From assembly GCF_000062885.1 (NCBI RefSeq), contig NC_009142.1, forward strand, positions 4,577,584-4,641,583: a stretch of DNA of 64,000 nt. Direction: 5' to 3'. Position numbers and translations under genes: made by a program. The notes under the pieces were generated by a model that did not search any database, had not been told where the DNA came from, and saw only the letters and a program-made list of their open reading frames with translations. The stretch comes from Saccharopolyspora erythraea NRRL 2338 (GTDB lineage: Bacteria; Actinomycetota; Actinomycetes; Mycobacteriales; Pseudonocardiaceae). The first letter of the stretch is position 1. The number at the start of each line of letters is the position of its first letter. Of the stretch, positions 1 through 13,400 are shown piece by piece.

Positions 1-3000
1 GTGGTGGCGCCGAGGCCGATCAGCTCCTCTTCCAGGGCATCGGCGCCGTCGGTTGCGCGTCCGCGACGACCGGCGAGCACGAGGTGGCGGACTCCGCGTT
101 CGGCGACCAGGTGCCGGGCGACCTCCGCGCCCAGCGCGCCGAGGCCCCCGGTGATCAGCACGGTGCCGTCGTCGTCCCAGCGCGGTAGGCCGTCCGGTTC
201 GGCGCGCTGCGCGCGGACCAGACGCGGCGTCATCACGACGTCACCGCGAAGAGCGACCTGCGGTTCTCCGGACGACACGGCGTTGAGCAGGGCCGTGCCC
301 GGTGCGTCGTCCACGTCGAGCAGCCCGAAGCGTCCAGGGTTTTCCGACTGGGCGGACCGCACGAGGCCCCAGACCGACGCAGCGGCCATCTCCGGCACGT
401 CCGCGCTGTCACGACTGGCGACCGCTCCTCGCGTCACGAGCACCAGCCGCGTCGCGTTGAACCGATCACCGGCCAGCCATGCCTGCAACAGCGCCAGTGC
501 GCGGTGGGCGAGTTGCGCCGCGCCCGAAGCGGCGTCCGAAGCGTCCGACTGCATGGGAGCCAGGACAACCTCGGGCAGTTCGGCGGCAGCCACGGATTCG
601 ACGTCCGGGTAGACCACGACCTCGGCCCCGGCCGCCCGCAGTTCCTCCGCGATCCCGTCGCCGTCACCGAGCACACCCACCGTGCCAGGCACCGCACCCG
701 GCGCCGACTGGGTGGCCCACTCCACCGCGAACAACGCATCCGCGTCACCGGAGGAGGTGAGCAGCGACTCGGGAACCGGCCGCAGCACCAGCGATTCCAC
801 CGATGCCACCGGCGCGCCGGTCTCGTCGTGGACGGCCAGCGAGGCGTTGCCGTCGCCGATGAGGTCGATCCGCACGCGCAGTGCCGTGGCCCCGGGCTCG
901 TGCAGCGTCACGCCGCTCCACGAGAACGGCAGCCGCGGCTGATCGCCCTCCGCGCCGGAGGCGAGGACGTGCAGCGCCGCGTCCAGCAGCGCCGGGTTCA
1001 GGGCGAACCCGCCGGCCGGAGTTCGTTCGGACTCCGATGCGGCGACCTCGGCGAAGACCGTGGTGCCCCGCCGCTTCGCGCTGCGCAAACCGCGGAACGC
1101 GGGCCCGTATTCGAACCCGCGCTCGGCGAACACGTCGTAGAGGCTGTCGAGGTCGAGTTCCTCGCCGTCCTCCACCGGCCAGTCGTCGGCTTCGCCGGCA
1201 ACGTCGGCCACGGGCGCGATCGTCCCGCTCGCATGCCGCGTCCACGGGACGGCGAAAGCGGAGTCCGGCCGCGAGTAGCAGTCCAGCGCTCGCCTGCCGG
1301 ACTCGTCGGCGGGCCCCACCACGAGCTGGAGCGCGACCTTGCCGTGCTCGGGCAGCATCAGCGGGGCGTCGATGGTGAGCTCGGCCAGCCGGCCGCACCC
1401 GACTTCCGCGCCCGCGCGCAACGCGAGGTCGACGAAGGCGGTGCCGGGCAGCAGCACCCTGCCGGACACGACGTGGTCGCCGAGCCACGGGTGGCTCGCG
1501 ACCGAGAGGCGTCCGGTGAACAGGAACCCGTCCTCGTCGGCCATCGGCACCGCCGCGCCGAGCAACGGATGGCCGAGCGCGTCGAGCCCGGTCGAAGACG
1601 CGTCGGCGCTCGTGCTCGGCAGCCAGAACCGCCGCCGCTGGAAGGCGTAGGTCGGCAGCTCCACCCGCGCCGGCTCCCGGCCCGCGACGACGGCGGCCCA
1701 GTCCGGCTCGACCCCGTGGACGTGCAGCCGGGCGACGGCCTCCAGCAGGCTCGGGCCTTCGGCGCGGTCGCCGGGCGACAACGGCACGATCACCGCGTTC
1801 TCCGCGGCTTCCGGAAGGCAGTCCTGCGCCATCGCCGACAGCACCCCGCCCGGGCCGACCTCCGCGAACGCGGTGACGCCCGCCTCGGCGAGCCGGCGGA
1901 TGGCGGGCAGGAACCGCACGGCGCCCCGCAGGTGGCGCACCCAGTGCTCAGGAGCGGCGATCTCCTCTGCGCTGAGCACCTCGCCCGTCGCGGTGGACAC
2001 GATCGGGATCTCCGGCGGGTGGAACCGCACTTTTGACACCGCGGAGCGGAACTCCTCGAGAATCCCTTCCATGTGCGGGGAGTGGGCGGCGTGGCTGACG
2101 CGCAGCCGCCGGATCCTGCGTCCCTGTTCCCGCCACTGCCCGGCGATGCGTTCGACGACATCGGTATCGCCGGAAAGCACCACGGAGTTCGGCCCGTTCA
2201 CGGCCGCGATGCCGACCCCGTCCTCCAGGCCGGCCAGCATCGCCGACATCTCGTCCTCACCCGCCTGGACCGCGACCATCGCGCCTCCGGCCGGAGCCTG
2301 CTGCATCAGCCTGCCCCTGGCCGCGACGAGCGCTGCCGCCGCGTCGAGGCTGAGCGCACCCGCCACGTGGGCGGCGGTGAGCTCACCGATCGAGTGCCCC
2401 GCGACGAAGTCCGGGCACAAGCCCCAGTTCTCCAGCTGGCGGAACAGCGCGACCTCGACGGCGAACAGCGCCGCCTGGGTGTACTCGGTCTGGTCGAGCA
2501 GCTCGGCTGCCGGTGAGCCCGCCTCGGCGTGCAGCACCTCGCGGACCGGGCGTCGCAGGTGGCGGTCGAGCTCGTCGCACACGGTCTCGAAGGCGCTCGC
2601 GAAGCCGTCGAACTCCGCCAGCAGTTGCAGGCCCATGCCCAGACGTTGCGAGCCCTGCCCGGGGAACAGGAACGCGGACTTGCGCGGGCCGGTGGCGGCA
2701 CCGATGACGAGGTTCGCCGCCTCCGCGCCCGCCGAGAGCGCGTCGAGTCCGCGCAGGAGGTCCGCCCGGTCAGCGCCGAGCACCGCTGCCCGATGCGCGT
2801 GCACGGCCCGTCCGGCGACCAGCGAGTAGCCGATGCTCGCGGTGTCCTGCTCCGGATGCGTCTCGGCGTGCGCCCTGAGCCGGTTCGCCTGGTCGCGCAG
2901 TCCTGACTCGGTGCGGGAGGCGACGATCCACGGCAGCGCACGGGGTTCGGCGGTTACCGTCCGTGCTGTCGGCTCCGGGGCCTGCTCCACGATCACGTGC

Positions 3001-6000
3001 GCGTTGGTTCCGCTCACGCCGAAGGACGACACGGCCGCGCGGCGCGGTCGTCGGCTCTCCGGCCACGGCGTGGTGCCGGTCAGCAGCGCGACGGTGCCCG
3101 ACGACCAGTCCACGTGTGGGCTCGGCTCGTCGACGTGCAGCGTCCGGGGCAGCAGCCCTTCCCGCAGCGCCAGGACCACCTTGATGATGCCCGCGACACC
3201 GGAGGCGGCCTGGGTGTGGCCGATGTTGGACTTGATCGACCCGAGCAGCAGCGGCCGCTCCGCCGGCCGGTCCTGCCCGTAGGTGGCCAGCAACGCCTGC
3301 GCCTCGATCGGGTCGCCCAGCGCGGTGCCCGTGCCGTGGGCCTCCACGACGTCGACGTCCTCGGTGGACAGCTTCGCGGCGGCGAGCGCCTGGCGGATCA
3401 CGCGTTGCTGCGAGGGACCGTTGGGCGCGGTCAGGCCGTTCGACGCGCCGTCCTGGTTCACCGCCGAACCCCGCACAACGGCCAGCACCCGGTGCCCGAG
3501 CCGCTGGGCATCCGAAAGCCGCTCGACCAGCAGCATGCCGACGCCCTCGGACCAGCCGGTGCCGTCGGCCGAAGCGGAGAAAGCCTTGCAGCGTCCGTCG
3601 GCGGCCAGCCCTCGCTGGCGGCTGAACTCGACGAACATGCCCGGGGTCGCCATCACGGTGGCCCCGCCGGCCAATGCCATCGCGCACTCGCCGCGGCGCA
3701 GCGCCTGCGCCGCGAGGTGCAGTGAGACCAGCGACGACGAGCATGCCGTGTCCACCGTCATCGCGGGCCCTTCCAGGCCGAAGGAGTACGCGATGCGCCC
3801 CGAGGCGACGCTGGCCGCGCTTCCGGTCAGCCGGTATCCTTCGACGCCTTCCGCCGTCTGGTGCAGCATGGGGCCGTAGTCCTGGCGCATCACCCCGACG
3901 AAGACGCCGGTCTGGCTGCCGCGCACCTGCCCGGGGTCGATCCCCGCCCGCTCGAACGCCTCCCACGAGGTCTCCAGCAACAGCCGCTGCTGCGGGTCGG
4001 TGGCCAGCGACTCGCGGGGGTTGATCCCGAAGAAGTCAGCGTCGAAGTCGCCCGCGCCGCGCAGGAACCCGCCCTCCCGCACGTAGGACTTGCCCGGCCG
4101 GTCGGGGTCCGGGTCGAACAGCGAGTCGAGGTCCCAGCCGCGGTCGGTGGGGAACGCCGTGATGCCGTCGCCGCCTGCCACCAGGAACCGCCACAGCTCT
4201 TCCGGCGTGGACACGTCCGGGGGAAACCGGCACGCCATGCCGATGATCGCGATCGGCTCGTCCTCTGCGACCTCGACGGCCGCGGAGACCGGAGTCCGCG
4301 GCGCCGTGCCGAGGACTTCCCGCCGCAGATGCTCGACCAGGACCCGCGGCGTCGGGTAGTCGAACACCAGCGTCGCGGGAAGCCGGATCCCGAGCCGCGG
4401 CGCGAGCCTGTTGCGCAGTTCGACCGCCGACAGCGAGTCGAAGCCCAGGTCGCGGAACTCCCGCACCGCGTCGACGGCTTCGGCGTCGCCGTATCCGAGC
4501 ACGGCGGCGGCTTCGGCGCGGACCAGGGCGAGCAACGCCTGTTCCTGCTCGGCCGCGGTCATGCCGGTCAGCCGGTCGCGCAGCGAGGTTTCGCCGTCCG
4601 CGGTACGCGCTTTCGCCGCGCGCCGCGACGGTGCCCTGACCAGGCCGCGCAGCAGGTCCGGAGTCGTCTCGCCGGCTCTGGTGCTGAGCTTGGCCGGGAG
4701 CAGGACCGCGTCGTCGAGCGCGAGACCGGAGTCGAAGAGGCGCAGGCCGTCCTCGGCGGAGAGCGCGGCGACCCCGGAGCGCTCCATGCGGGCGAGGTCG
4801 GCCGCGGTGAGCCCCCCGGTGATCCCGCTGCTCTGCTCCCACAACCCCCACGCCAGCGACAGCGCGGGCAGGCCCTCGGACCGCCGCTGGTGCGCCAGCG
4901 CGTCCAGCGCGGCGTTGGCCGCCGCGTAGTTGGCCTGCCCCGGACCGGCCAGGGTGCCCGCGAGCGACGAGAACAGCACGAACGCCACCAGGTCGTGGTC
5001 GTGAGTCAGTTCGTGCAGGTTCCACGCGGCGTCGACCTTCGGCCGCAGGACTCGGTCGACGCTCTCGGGCGTCATCGACTCCAGCAGGGCGTCGTCGGTG
5101 ACCCCGGCCGTGTGCACCACGGCGGTCAGCGGGTGCGCTTCGGGGATCGCGGAGATCAGGGCGGCGACAGCGTCCCTGTCGGCGGCGTCGCAGGCCGCGA
5201 TCGTCACGTCGATGCCGAGCTCGGCCAGCTCCGCTTCGAGCCGCCGGGCGCCCTCCGCGTCGCGGCCCTTGCGGCTGGTGAGGACCAGATGCCGCACACC
5301 GTGCACGGTGACGAGGTGCCTGGCCACGAGAGAACCCAGCGTGCCGGTACCTCCGGTGATCAGCACCGTGCCACCGGGGTCGAGCGCGGCCGGCACGGTG
5401 AGCACCACCTTGCCCGTGTGCCGGGCCTGGCTGAGGTGCCGGAACGCCTCGGGGGCGCGCGAGACCGGCCAGGAGGTGATCGGTGGGAGGCTCAGAGCGC
5501 CGCGTTCGAACAGCTCGAGCACCTCGGCGAGCATCACCCGCACCCGCTCCGGTGGCACGCGCATCAGGTCGAACGCCTCGTAGGCGACACCCGGATGCGC
5601 CGCGGCGACCTCGTCCGCGCCGCGGATGTCGGTCTTGCCCATCTCCAGGAAGCGACCGCCGCGCGGCAGCAACCGCAGCGAGGCGTCGACGTGCTCACCG
5701 GCGAGGGAGTTCAGCACCACGTCGACGCCGCGCCCGCCGGTGGCGGCGAGGAAGTGACGTTCGAAGTCGAGAGTCCGCGAGGAGGCCAGGTTCTCCTCGG
5801 CCACGCCCTGGGCGCGCACGGCGTCCCACTTGCCCGGACTGGCCGTGCCGAAGACGTGCGCACCGAGGTGGCGGGCGAGCTGCACGGCCGCCGTGCCGAC
5901 ACCGCCCGCGGCGGAGTGCACAAGCACCGACTCGCCAGCGCGCAACGCACCGAGCTCGACCAGCCCGAGGTAGGCCGTCAGGTAGGCGATCGGGACCGCG

Positions 6001-9000
6001 GCGGCCTGCTCGTACGACCAGTCGCGCGGGATGCGGGCCACGGTTCGGTGGTCGGCGATCGCGACGGGGCCGAACGATCCGCCGAACAGGCCGGTGACCC
6101 GGTCACCGGGAGCCAGGCCGGTCACATCCGGCGCGACCTCGGTGACCACACCCGCGCCCTCGCCCCCGAGCTGGACTTCACCCGGGTACATGCCCAGCCC
6201 GATCAGCACGTCGCGGAAGTTGACCCCCGCGGCGCGCACGGCGATCCGGACCTGCCCCGGCTCCAGCGGGACCTGCGCCTCCGGTGCCGGGACCAGCGCG
6301 AGGTTCTCCAGCGTTCCCTCGGCGGTGACGTCCAGCCGCCACGGCCCCGACGGCGCCGGCAGCACCGCCCGCCTGGCCAGCCGCGGCACGAGGACCTGGC
6401 CGGCGCGGACGGCGAACTGCGCCTCCCCGGCGACCAGCACCGACGGCAGCGCACGCGTGGAAGCGGCCGAGTCGTCGAGATCGGCCACCACGATCCGGCC
6501 CAGGTGTTCGGCCTGCGCAGACCGCAGCAACCCCCACAGCGCGGCGTGGCCCGGCTCCCGGACGTCCGGGGCGACGGCACCCGACGTCACGACGAGGAGC
6601 CGGGTCCCGGCATACCGCTCCTCTGCGACGAATCGTTGGACCAGCTCCAGTCCCCACCGCGTGGTCTCGCGCACCGACGCACCTGCCGGTGCCACGCCGA
6701 CCACGACGTCGGGCACGACTGCTTCGGCGGCCGGCTCCTCGATGTCGGCGAAGGAGTCGACGCGCAGATCCCCCAGGTCGGGCAGAGAATCCGGCGCTGC
6801 GAGCACGGCCCAGTGACCGGCGGCGGGTTCACCGGTCAGCGACAGCTCCTCCCATTCGAGGTGAAACAGGGAGTCGTGCGGCCGCGAAGCGTCCGGCGTT
6901 GCGGCGGTCAGCGGGCGGAGCACCAGCGAGTCCACCGAGGCGACCGGCGCGCCGTCGGCATCGGCCAGCTCCAGGGCCACCGCGTCACCGTCAGCCGGTG
7001 CGAGCCGAACCCGGAGGTAGGACGCGCCGGTGGCGTGCAGCCGGACACCGCCCCACGCGAACGGCAGCCGCGCCTGCTCCGCGTCCGCGCGAAGAGCGAG
7101 GGCGTGCAGGGTCGCGTCGAGCAGTGCCGGGTGGATGCCGAACGAGTCCGCCGCCGCGATGCCGGGCTCGGGTAGTTCGATCTCCGCGAAGATCTCGGCA
7201 CCGCGCCGCCAGGCCGCACGCAGTCCCCGGAAGGCGGGTCCGTACTCCAGGCCGAGCGCTTCCAGCTCGTCGTAGAGGGCCTGCACGCTCAACGCTTCGG
7301 CGGCCGAGGGCGGCCATTCCCGCGCTGCCGCGGGCGCTTCCGGAGTGCTCGGGCTCAGCGCTCCGGAAGCGTGCAGCGTCCACGGGTCGTCGTCCTGCGC
7401 GTCGTCCGGCCGGGAGTGGACCTCGATTCCGCGGCTGCCGGACTCGTCGGGCGCGGACACCTCGATCTGCAGGCACATCGCGGCGGTCTCCGACAGGGGC
7501 AGCGGCGCGTGCAAGGTGAGTTCGTCGATCCGCGTGCAGCCGACCCGGTCACCGGCGCGGATCGCCAGCTCGACGAATCCCGTCCCCGGGAACAGCACCT
7601 TCCCGGCGACGACGTGGTCGGCGAGCCACGGTTGCGACTGGACCGACAGCCTGCCGGTGAGCAGCAGCCGGTCCGAGCCCGCCATCGAGATCGCCGCATC
7701 GAGCAGCGGGTGCTCGGCCGCGCTGATGCCCGCCGAGCGCAGGGCGCCGACGGCCTGCCTGCTCTGCAACCAGTAGCGCTGCCGCTGGAACGGATACGTC
7801 GGCAGGTCGACCCGGCGGGTCTCGTGCTCGGCGAACACTGATTTCCAGTCGACCGCCACGCCTCCGACGTGCAGCTGTGCCGTCGCGGCCAGCAGCGACC
7901 GGCTCTCCTCGCGGCCGGCGCGCAGCGCGGATGCCGCGGCGATGCCGGGAACGCACTCCTGGGCGGCGGAGCCGAGGACCGCGTCAGGACCCAGCTCCAG
8001 CACCGTGGTCACGCCTTCGTCGCCGAGACTCCGCATGCCGTCGAGGAAGCGGACGGTGTCGCGGACATTGCGCACCCAATAGTCGGGTGTCGTGACCTCA
8101 TCACCGACAAGGGCGCCGGTCACCGTGGAAACAAACGGAATCCGGGGAGCACAGAGCGATACCGACGCGACGGTCTCGCGGAACTCCTCCAGCATCGGGT
8201 CCATCAACGGCGAATGGAACGCATGACTGGTCCGCAACCGCCTCACCCGACGGCCCCGGAAACGCTCCTCGATCAACGCGATCTCGGACTCATCACCCGA
8301 GACCACCACCGACAACGGACCATTCACCGCCGCAACCGCAACCCGATCGGACAACAACGAAACGACCTCGTCCTCCGAGGCCGCCACCGCCAACATCACC
8401 CCCGGCTCCAACGCCTGCATCAACCTCGCCCGAGCCGCCACCAACTTGCACGCATCCCCAAGCGACAACACCCCAGCAACATGGGCAGCACCCAACTCAC
8501 CCACCGAATGACCCAACACGAAATCCGGAGCCACACCCCACGACTCCAAAAGACGAAACAGCCCAACCTCAAGCGCAAAAATCCCACACTGCGCATACAA
8601 CGTCTGATCGATCAATCCAAGGTCATCACCGGACAACGCCTCACCAACCGGCACCTCCAACTCATCACACACCGCACCAAAAGCCTCAGCAAACACCGGG
8701 AAACGAGCACACAACCCCGCACCCATCCCCCAACGCTGACCACCCTGACCACCAAACACGAAACCGCACTTGCCCGGGGTCGTCCGTCCGCGAACCAGTC
8801 CGGTCCCGGACAGGCCGCTCAGCAGTTCGTCCCGCCCCTCTGCGACCACGACCGCGCGGTGGTCGAGGGCTGCTCGGGAGGTCGCCAACGAGTACGCCAC
8901 GTCGACCAGGTCCGCCGTGGGATCACCGGTGACGTGCTCGGCGAGGCGTTCGGCCTGCGCGGTCAGTGCGATCTCGCTGCGAGCGGAGAGCAGGAAGGGG

Positions 9001-10385
9001 GTCGGGCCGAAGTTCCTGGGTCCTCGCGGTTCGTGCGACGGGTCGCCTTGTTCGAGCACGACGTGGGCGTTGGTTCCGCTGATGCCGAATGAGGACACCG
9101 CCGCCCGGCGGGGCCGGTCCACCTCGGGCCAGGCCACCAAATCCCTCGCTAAGGACACCGCACCCGAAGACCAATCCACATGCGACGACGGCTCGGCCAC
9201 GTGCAACGTCTTCGGCACCACACCATGCCGCAACGCCAACACCATCTTCATCACACCAGCCACACCCGCAGCCGCCTGCGTATGCCCCAGATTCGACTTC
9301 ACCGAACCCAACAACAACGGCACAGACCGATCACGACCATAAGCCGACAACAACGCCTGCGCCTCAATCGGATCACCCAGCGCAGTACCAGTACCGTGCG
9401 CCTCCACCACATCGACGTCCTGAGTGGACAACCGGGCATTGGTGAGCGCCTGCAAGATCACCCGCTGCTGCGACGGACCATTCGGCGCCGTCAGACCATT
9501 CGACGCCCCATCCTGGTTCACCGCCGAACCACGCACCACCGCCAACACCGGATGCCCAAGCCGCCGAGCATCCGACAACCGCTCCACCAACAACATCCCC
9601 GCGCCCTCGGACCACCCCGTGCCATCCGCACCATCCGAAAACGCCTTGCACCGACCATCCGACGCCAACCCACCCTGACGAGCGAACTCCACGAAGGTGC
9701 CAGGGGTCGCCATGACGGTGACACCGCCCGCGAGCGCCATGGAGCACTCGCCGGCTCGCAAGGCCTGCACCGCCAGGTGCAAGGACACCAGGGAGGACGA
9801 ACAGGCGGTGTCCACGGTGACCGCCGGGCCCTCGAGCCCGAAGGTGTAGGCGATCCGGCCGGTCGCGATGCTCGCGGCGTTGCCGTTGCCGATGAACCCT
9901 TCGAGCTCGCTGGGCACCGCGTCCATCAGGGTGGCGTAGTCGTGGTACATCACGCCCGCGAACACACCGGTTCGGGAGCCCCGGACCGACAGCGGGTCAA
10001 CACCGGCCCGCTCGAACGCCTCCCACGACACCTCCAGCAACAACCGCTGCTGCGGATCCATCGCCAACGCCTCACGCGGCGAAATCCCGAACACCGACGG
10101 ATCGAACTCCGCCGCGTCGTGGAGGAAGCCGCCTTCGCGCACGGGAAGGTCCCGCACGTCCCACCCGCGGTCGGCGGGGAACGCCGACACCGCGTCGGTG
10201 CCGGCGGCCAGCAGCCGCCAGAGATCCTCCGGCGAGGTCACACCGCCCGGATAGCGGCACGCCATGCCGACGATCGCGATCGGTTCGCGGTGGGCGTCCT
10301 CGACCTCGCGGAGGCGGCGCTGCGCGTTCTGCGCCTCGGCCAGGGCCCGCTTGAGGTAGTCCCGGAGCTTTTCCTCATTCGCCAC
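1..10385 (-). CDS. Modular type I polyketide synthase C (modules 5 and 6, cut by window edge)
   Basis: This is the third PKS of the assembly line; 3461 codons are visible and the frame is still open at base 1. It starts at GTG 10385 behind GGGGGA; an ATG 10 bases upstream is soon stopped. Domains by residue: N-terminal docking coil 1-35; M5 KS (Cys195), AT about 540-830 with GHSVGE and HAFH (malonyl), DH (His924), ER about 1345-1660 with an [13 protein letters not shown] nucleotide site, KR from about 1670 with a TDD motif (B-type) and Tyr near 1819, ACP Ser1984; M6 KS (Cys2215), AT about 2570-2860 with GHSIGE but HAAH near 2763, DH (His2971), then a KR cut at its start. M5 should fully reduce its beta-carbon. 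M6 should leave an alkene if its KR is active. The start lies 28 bases after the stop of PKS B, so they share a transcript. Confidence 0.95.
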   Translation of the reverse strand, partial: MANEEKLRDYLKRALAEAQNAQRRLREVEDAHREPIAIVGMACRYPGGVTSPEDLWRLLAAGTDAVSAFPADRGWDVRDLPVREGGFLHDAAEFDPSVFGISPREALAMDPQQRLLLEVSWEAFERAGVDPLSVRGSRTGVFAGVMYHDYATLMDAVPSELEGFIGNGNAASIATGRIAYTFGLEGPAVTVDTACSSSLVSLHLAVQALRAGECSMALAGGVTVMATPGTFVEFARQGGLASDGRCKAFSDGADGTGWSEGAGMLLVERLSDARRLGHPVLAVVRGSAVNQDGASNGLTAPNGPSQQRVILQALTNARLSTQDVDVVEAHGTGTALGDPIEAQALLSAYGRDRSVPLLLGSVKSNLGHTQAAAGVAGVMKMVLALRHGVVPKTLHVAEPSSHVDWSSGAVSLARDLVAWPEVDRPRRAAVSSFGISGTNAHVVLEQGDPSHEPRGPRNFGPTPFLLSARSEIALTAQAERLAEHVTGDPTADLVDVAYSLATSRAALDHRAVVVAEGRDELLSGLSGTGLVRGRTTPGKCGFVFGGQGGQRWGMGAGLCARFPVFAEAFGAVCDELEVPVGEALSGDDLGLIDQTLYAQCGIFALEVGLFRLLESWGVAPDFVLGHSVGELGAAHVAGVLSLGDACKLVAARARLMQALEPGVMLAVAASEDEVVSLLSDRVAVAAVNGPLSVVVSGDESEIALIEERFRGRRVRRLRTSHAFHSPLMDPMLEEFRETVASVSLCAPRIPFVSTVTGALVGDEVTTPDYWVRNVRDTVRFLDGMRSLGDEGVTTVLELGPDAVLGSAAQECVPGIAAASALRAGREESRSLLAATAQLHVGGVAVDWKSVFAEHETRRVDLPTYPFQRQRYWLQSRQAVGALRSAGISAAEHPLLDAAISMAGSDRLLLTGRLSVQSQPWLADHVVAGKVLFPGTGFVELAIRAGDRVGCTRIDELTLHAPLPLSETAAMCLQIEVSAPDESGSRGIEVHSRPDDAQDDDPWTLHASGALSPSTPEAPAAAREWPPSAAEALSVQALYDELEALGLEYGPAFRGLRAAWRRGAEIFAEIELPEPGIAAADSFGIHPALLDATLHALALRADAEQARLPFAWGGVRLHATGASYLRVRLAPADGDAVALELADADGAPVASVDSLVLRPLTAATPDASRPHDSLFHLEWEELSLTGEPAAGHWAVLAAPDSLPDLGDLRVDSFADIEEPAAEAVVPDVVVGVAPAGASVRETTRWGLELVQRFVAEERYAGTRLLVVTSGAVAPDVREPGHAALWGLLRSAQAEHLGRIVVADLDDSAASTRALPSVLVAGEAQFAVRAGQVLVPRLARRAVLPAPSGPWRLDVTAEGTLENLALVPAPEAQVPLEPGQVRIAVRAAGVNFRDVLIGLGMYPGEVQLGGEGAGVVTEVAPDVTGLAPGDRVTGLFGGSFGPVAIADHRTVARIPRDWSYEQAAAVPIAYLTAYLGLVELGALRAGESVLVHSAAGGVGTAAVQLARHLGAHVFGTASPGKWDAVRAQGVAEENLASSRTLDFERHFLAATGGRGVDVVLNSLAGEHVDASLRLLPRGGRFLEMGKTDIRGADEVAAAHPGVAYEAFDLMRVPPERVRVMLAEVLELFERGALSLPPITSWPVSRAPEAFRHLSQARHTGKVVLTVPAALDPGGTVLITGGTGTLGSLVARHLVTVHGVRHLVLTSRKGRDAEGARRLEAELAELGIDVTIAACDAADRDAVAALISAIPEAHPLTAVVHTAGVTDDALLESMTPESVDRVLRPKVDAAWNLHELTHDHDLVAFVLFSSLAGTLAGPGQANYAAANAALDALAHQRRSEGLPALSLAWGLWEQSSGITGGLTAADLARMERSGVAALSAEDGLRLFDSGLALDDAVLLPAKLSTRAGETTPDLLRGLVRAPSRRAAKARTADGETSLRDRLTGMTAAEQEQALLALVRAEAAAVLGYGDAEAVDAVREFRDLGFDSLSAVELRNRLAPRLGIRLPATLVFDYPTPRVLVEHLRREVLGTAPRTPVSAAVEVAEDEPIAIIGMACRFPPDVSTPEELWRFLVAGGDGITAFPTDRGWDLDSLFDPDPDRPGKSYVREGGFLRGAGDFDADFFGINPRESLATDPQQRLLLETSWEAFERAGIDPGQVRGSQTGVFVGVMRQDYGPMLHQTAEGVEGYRLTGSAASVASGRIAYSFGLEGPAMTVDTACSSSLVSLHLAAQALRRGECAMALAGGATVMATPGMFVEFSRQRGLAADGRCKAFSASADGTGWSEGVGMLLVERLSDAQRLGHRVLAVVRGSAVNQDGASNGLTAPNGPSQQRVIRQALAAAKLSTEDVDVVEAHGTGTALGDPIEAQALLATYGQDRPAERPLLLGSIKSNIGHTQAASGVAGIIKVVLALREGLLPRTLHVDEPSPHVDWSSGTVALLTGTTPWPESRRPRRAAVSSFGVSGTNAHVIVEQAPEPTARTVTAEPRALPWIVASRTESGLRDQANRLRAHAETHPEQDTASIGYSLVAGRAVHAHRAAVLGADRADLLRGLDALSAGAEAANLVIGAATGPRKSAFLFPGQGSQRLGMGLQLLAEFDGFASAFETVCDELDRHLRRPVREVLHAEAGSPAAELLDQTEYTQAALFAVEVALFRQLENWGLCPDFVAGHSIGELTAAHVAGALSLDAAAALVAARGRLMQQAPAGGAMVAVQAGEDEMSAMLAGLEDGVGIAAVNGPNSVVLSGDTDVVERIAGQWREQGRRIRRLRVSHAAHSPHMEGILEEFRSAVSKVRFHPPEIPIVSTATGEVLSAEEIAAPEHWVRHLRGAVRFLPAIRRLAEAGVTAFAEVGPGGVLSAMAQDCLPEAAENAVIVPLSPGDRAEGPSLLEAVARLHVHGVEPDWAAVVAGREPARVELPTYAFQRRRFWLPSTSADASSTGLDALGHPLLGAAVPMADEDGFLFTGRLSVASHPWLGDHVVSGRVLLPGTAFVDLALRAGAEVGCGRLAELTIDAPLMLPEHGKVALQLVVGPADESGRRALDCYSRPDSAFAVPWTRHASGTIAPVADVAGEADDWPVEDGEELDLDSLYDVFAERGFEYGPAFRGLRSAKRRGTTVFAEVAASESERTPAGGFALNPALLDAALHVLASGAEGDQPRLPFSWSGVTLHEPGATALRVRIDLIGDGNASLAVHDETGAPVASVESLVLRPVPESLLTSSGDADALFAVEWATQSAPGAVPGTVGVLGDGDGIAEELRAAGAEVVVYPDVESVAAAELPEVVLAPMQSDASDAASGAAQLAHRALALLQAWLAGDRFNATRLVLVTRGAVASRDSADVPEMAAASVWGLVRSAQSENPGRFGLLDVDDAPGTALLNAVSSGEPQVALRGDVVMTPRLVRAQRAEPDGLPRWDDDGTVLITGGLGALGAEVARHLVAERGVRHLVLAGRRGRATDGADALEEELIGLGAT
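8121..8766 (-). repeat. Homogenised AT tract, copy 1 (module 5)
   Basis: One of three near-identical 646-base tracts inside AT domains, aligning without gaps at offsets of 5344 and 10411 bases to copies 2 and 3. It runs from just after the AT C-terminal region to the GQGGQ motif and encodes both GHSVGE and HAFH. Codons such as TTG, GGT, TTT and TGT are common here but rare in the flanks. Bases 8581-8640 hold 32 G/C of 60, against 47 of 60 at 7921-7980. Confidence 0.93.
9085..9689 (-). repeat. Homogenised KS tract, copy 1 (module 5)
   Basis: A 605-base stretch of the module 5 KS, from just before the C-terminal KS motif to the residues before the GECSMAL region. It aligns without gaps to 14438-15042 (offset 5353) with only scattered differences. 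The same offset gives a second near-identical block at 10005-10092 against 15358-15445. Base composition is A/T-shifted as in the AT tracts. Confidence 0.92.
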
Positions 10386-10413
10386 GCGAGTTCATCCCCC
10401 TGCTGCGTTCGCT

Positions 10414-13400
10414 TCAGTTCGAACCGAGCTCGTCGACGAGGCCGAACAGCTCGTCGTCGGTCACGGTCGAGAGGTCCCGGTCATCCGGGTGGTCGTTGTC
10501 GTCCTCGCCCCACTTCGCCAGCAGAGCGGTGAGCCGCATCGTGATCCGCGACCGGTCGAGCTGTTCGGCGGACGCCTCGGCCAGGGCCGCCTCCAGCCGG
10601 TCCAGTTCCGCCGACACGGAGGCGGTCGGGTCGGAGCCGTCGAGCGGGAGCCGCGTCAGCAGGTGCTCGGCGAGGGCGGTGGGGTTCGCGTAGTCGAAGA
10701 CCACCGTGGCCGACAGCCGGACATCGGTCGCCGCCGACACCCGGTTGCGCAGTTCGACGGCGCTCAGCGAGTCGAAGCCCAGGTCCTGGAAGGCCTGTTC
10801 CACGCCGATGAGTTCCGGCGATCCGTACGCCAGGACCGCGGCGACCTCCCGGCGGACCAGGTCGAGCACGGTCTGCCGCCGTTCGGCCGGGGACTGCCCG
10901 GCGAGACGGGTGACGAGCGAACGCGGCCCGGACATCGCGATCCGCCGCTGCGGTCTCCTGACGAGACCGCGCAGCACCGCGGGTATGTCGTGCTGTCCGG
11001 CGAGTGCCGCGGTGTTCAACCTCATCGGGACCAGGACGGCGTCGTCGGCGGCGAGTGCGTTGTCGAACAACCGCAACGCCTCCCCACTCGGCATCGGCAC
11101 GATCCCCGACCGAGCCATCCGAGCCAGATCCGAATCCGACAACCCCCCGGTGATCCCACTGCGCTCCGCCCACAAACCCCACGCGAGTGAAGTCGCCGGC
11201 AGCCCTTCGGCACGTCTCCTGCGCGCGAGCGCGTCCAAGGCGGCGTTGGCGGCCGAATAGGCGCTCTGTCCCGCCGCGCCGAGCACTCCTGCGGCGGAGG
11301 AGAAGAGGACGAACGCCGACAGGTCGAGGGGCCGCGTCAACTCGTCCAGCACCACCGCGCCGCCGACCTTGGCGCGCAGCACGCCCTCGACGCGCTCGGC
11401 GGACAGCGACGACACCACGCCGTCGTCGACCACACCCGCCGCGTGCACCACCGCCGACACCGGGAACTCCGCCGGAACCGAGGCCAAAACCCCGGCGACC
11501 GCGTCCCGGTCGGCCACATCGCACGCCGCGACCGAGACCTCGGCGCCAAGACCGGCCAGCTCGCCGACCAGGTCGTCGGCCCCGCCGGAACGGCTCAGCA
11601 GCAGCAACCGCCGCACACCGCGCTCGGCCACCAGATGGCGAGCCACCGCACGACCCAGCACACCGGTGCCACCGGTCACCAACACCGTGCCACCGGCCTC
11701 CCACTCCACCGAGCCCGATCCCGGCACACGCTCCAAACGCGGCGCGAAAGCCCGGCCCGACCGCACCGAGCTCTCCGGCGCATCGGCGACGCCGGGCAGG
11801 GCCCGGTAGGAGGCGGGGTCCTCATCCAGGGCCACCACCGCGACCCGACCGGGGTTCTCCGCCTGGACCGAACGCAGGAAACCCCACACCGCGGCGGAGG
11901 CCATGTCGACTTCCGGGTCCCCGGTACACACGACCAGGCGCGTCGAGGCGAATCGCGGCTCGGCCGACCAGGCTTGGACGGTGTCGAGCATCCGGACCGT
12001 CGCCCGCGTCGCACCGCCGGTCGTAGTGGCCGCGATGACCACCAGGTCAGGAAGCTCGTCGCCGTCCGACAGGCATTCGGCCAGATCGGCGTAGGTCCTG
12101 CGGACCTGCAACGTCTCCGCGAGCGTTTCGAGACCAGGGCCGACGAGCGCCCAGCGCTGCGTTCCGGTGCGGGACGCGGACATGCTCTCCGGAACCCAGA
12201 TCGTCCGGAACAGCGAACCACCGTTGGACGCGGCGATCTGGTCGCTGGTCACGGGGCGGACCGTCAGCGACTCGATGGAGCCGACCGGCGCGCCCGTGCC
12301 GTCGGCCAGCAAGACGGTGACGGTGTCCTTCCCGGCAGGGGCGATCCGCACGCGAAGTTCCGACGCGCCCACCGCGTGCAGGCACACACCGCTCCAGGCG
12401 AACGGCAGCGCGGCACTCTCCAGGTCCGCACCGGACAGGTATCGGATCGCGTGCACCGCCGCGTCGAGCAACGCGGGGTGCAACCCGTAGCGGGTGGTGT
12501 CCGAGTCCTCGGGCAAGGCCACCTCGGCGTACAGGTCGCCGTCACCGTGCCGCCACACCTGACGGAGGCCCTGGAACCGCGGCCCGTATACGAGCCCTGC
12601 ATCCGCCAGCTCGGCGTAGCAGGAGGAGACGTCCACGACCGCTGCCTCCGGCGGCCAGGACGTGAGGTCGGCGGCTGCCGCGGCGACCGGACCGAGGACG
12701 CCACGGGCGTGGCACGTCCACCCCTCATCGTGGTCGCGGGGTTCGGGACGCGCGTGGATCGTCAGCGGCCTGCGCCCGGCGTCGTCGGCTTCCTCGACCC
12801 GGAGTTGGAGCTGGACACCGCCGTTCTCCGGGAGGGTCAGCGGCACCTCCAGTGTCAGTTCCTCCACCCCACCGCATCCGGCTTCCTCCGCCGCGCGCAG
12901 CGCGAGTTCGGCGAGTGCGCTGCCGGGAACGAGGACCGCGCCGTGGACCAGGTGGTCGCCGAGCCACGGGTGCGTGCGGCGGGAGATCCGGCCGGTGAAG
13001 ATCGTGCCGTTGCCCTCGGCGAACTCGACCACGGCTCCGAGGAGGGGATGCTCGTCGCCGTCGAGCCCGGCCGCGCTGACGTCACCGCCGTCCTCGTCCG
13101 CCTCGAGCCAGTAGCGTTGCCGCTGGAACGGGTACGTCGGCAGGTCGACCTGCCGAGCGCCGGTTCCCGCGTAGTACGCCGCCCAGTCGACGGCCGCACC
13201 GCGGACGTGCAGCCTGCCCAGGCAGTCCGACACGCTGTCCGGCTCGGGGCTGTCGCGACGCAGGACTGGGAGGAACGCGGCATCGGAGTCGGGCAGGCAT
13301 TCCTGCCCGGCCGCCGACAACACGCCATCCGGGCCCAGCTCGACGAACGTGTCCACACCCTGCTCGTGCATCGCCCGAACACCATCGAGGAAGCGAACAG

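Noticed and set aside
504-7175. Long plus-strand open frames (504-2036 and 3861-7175) opposite PKS C
   Set aside because: They are Arg/Gly/Gln/His-rich with no motifs, and lie exactly antisense to a clear PKS frame. High-GC coding DNA commonly leaves such open antisense frames.
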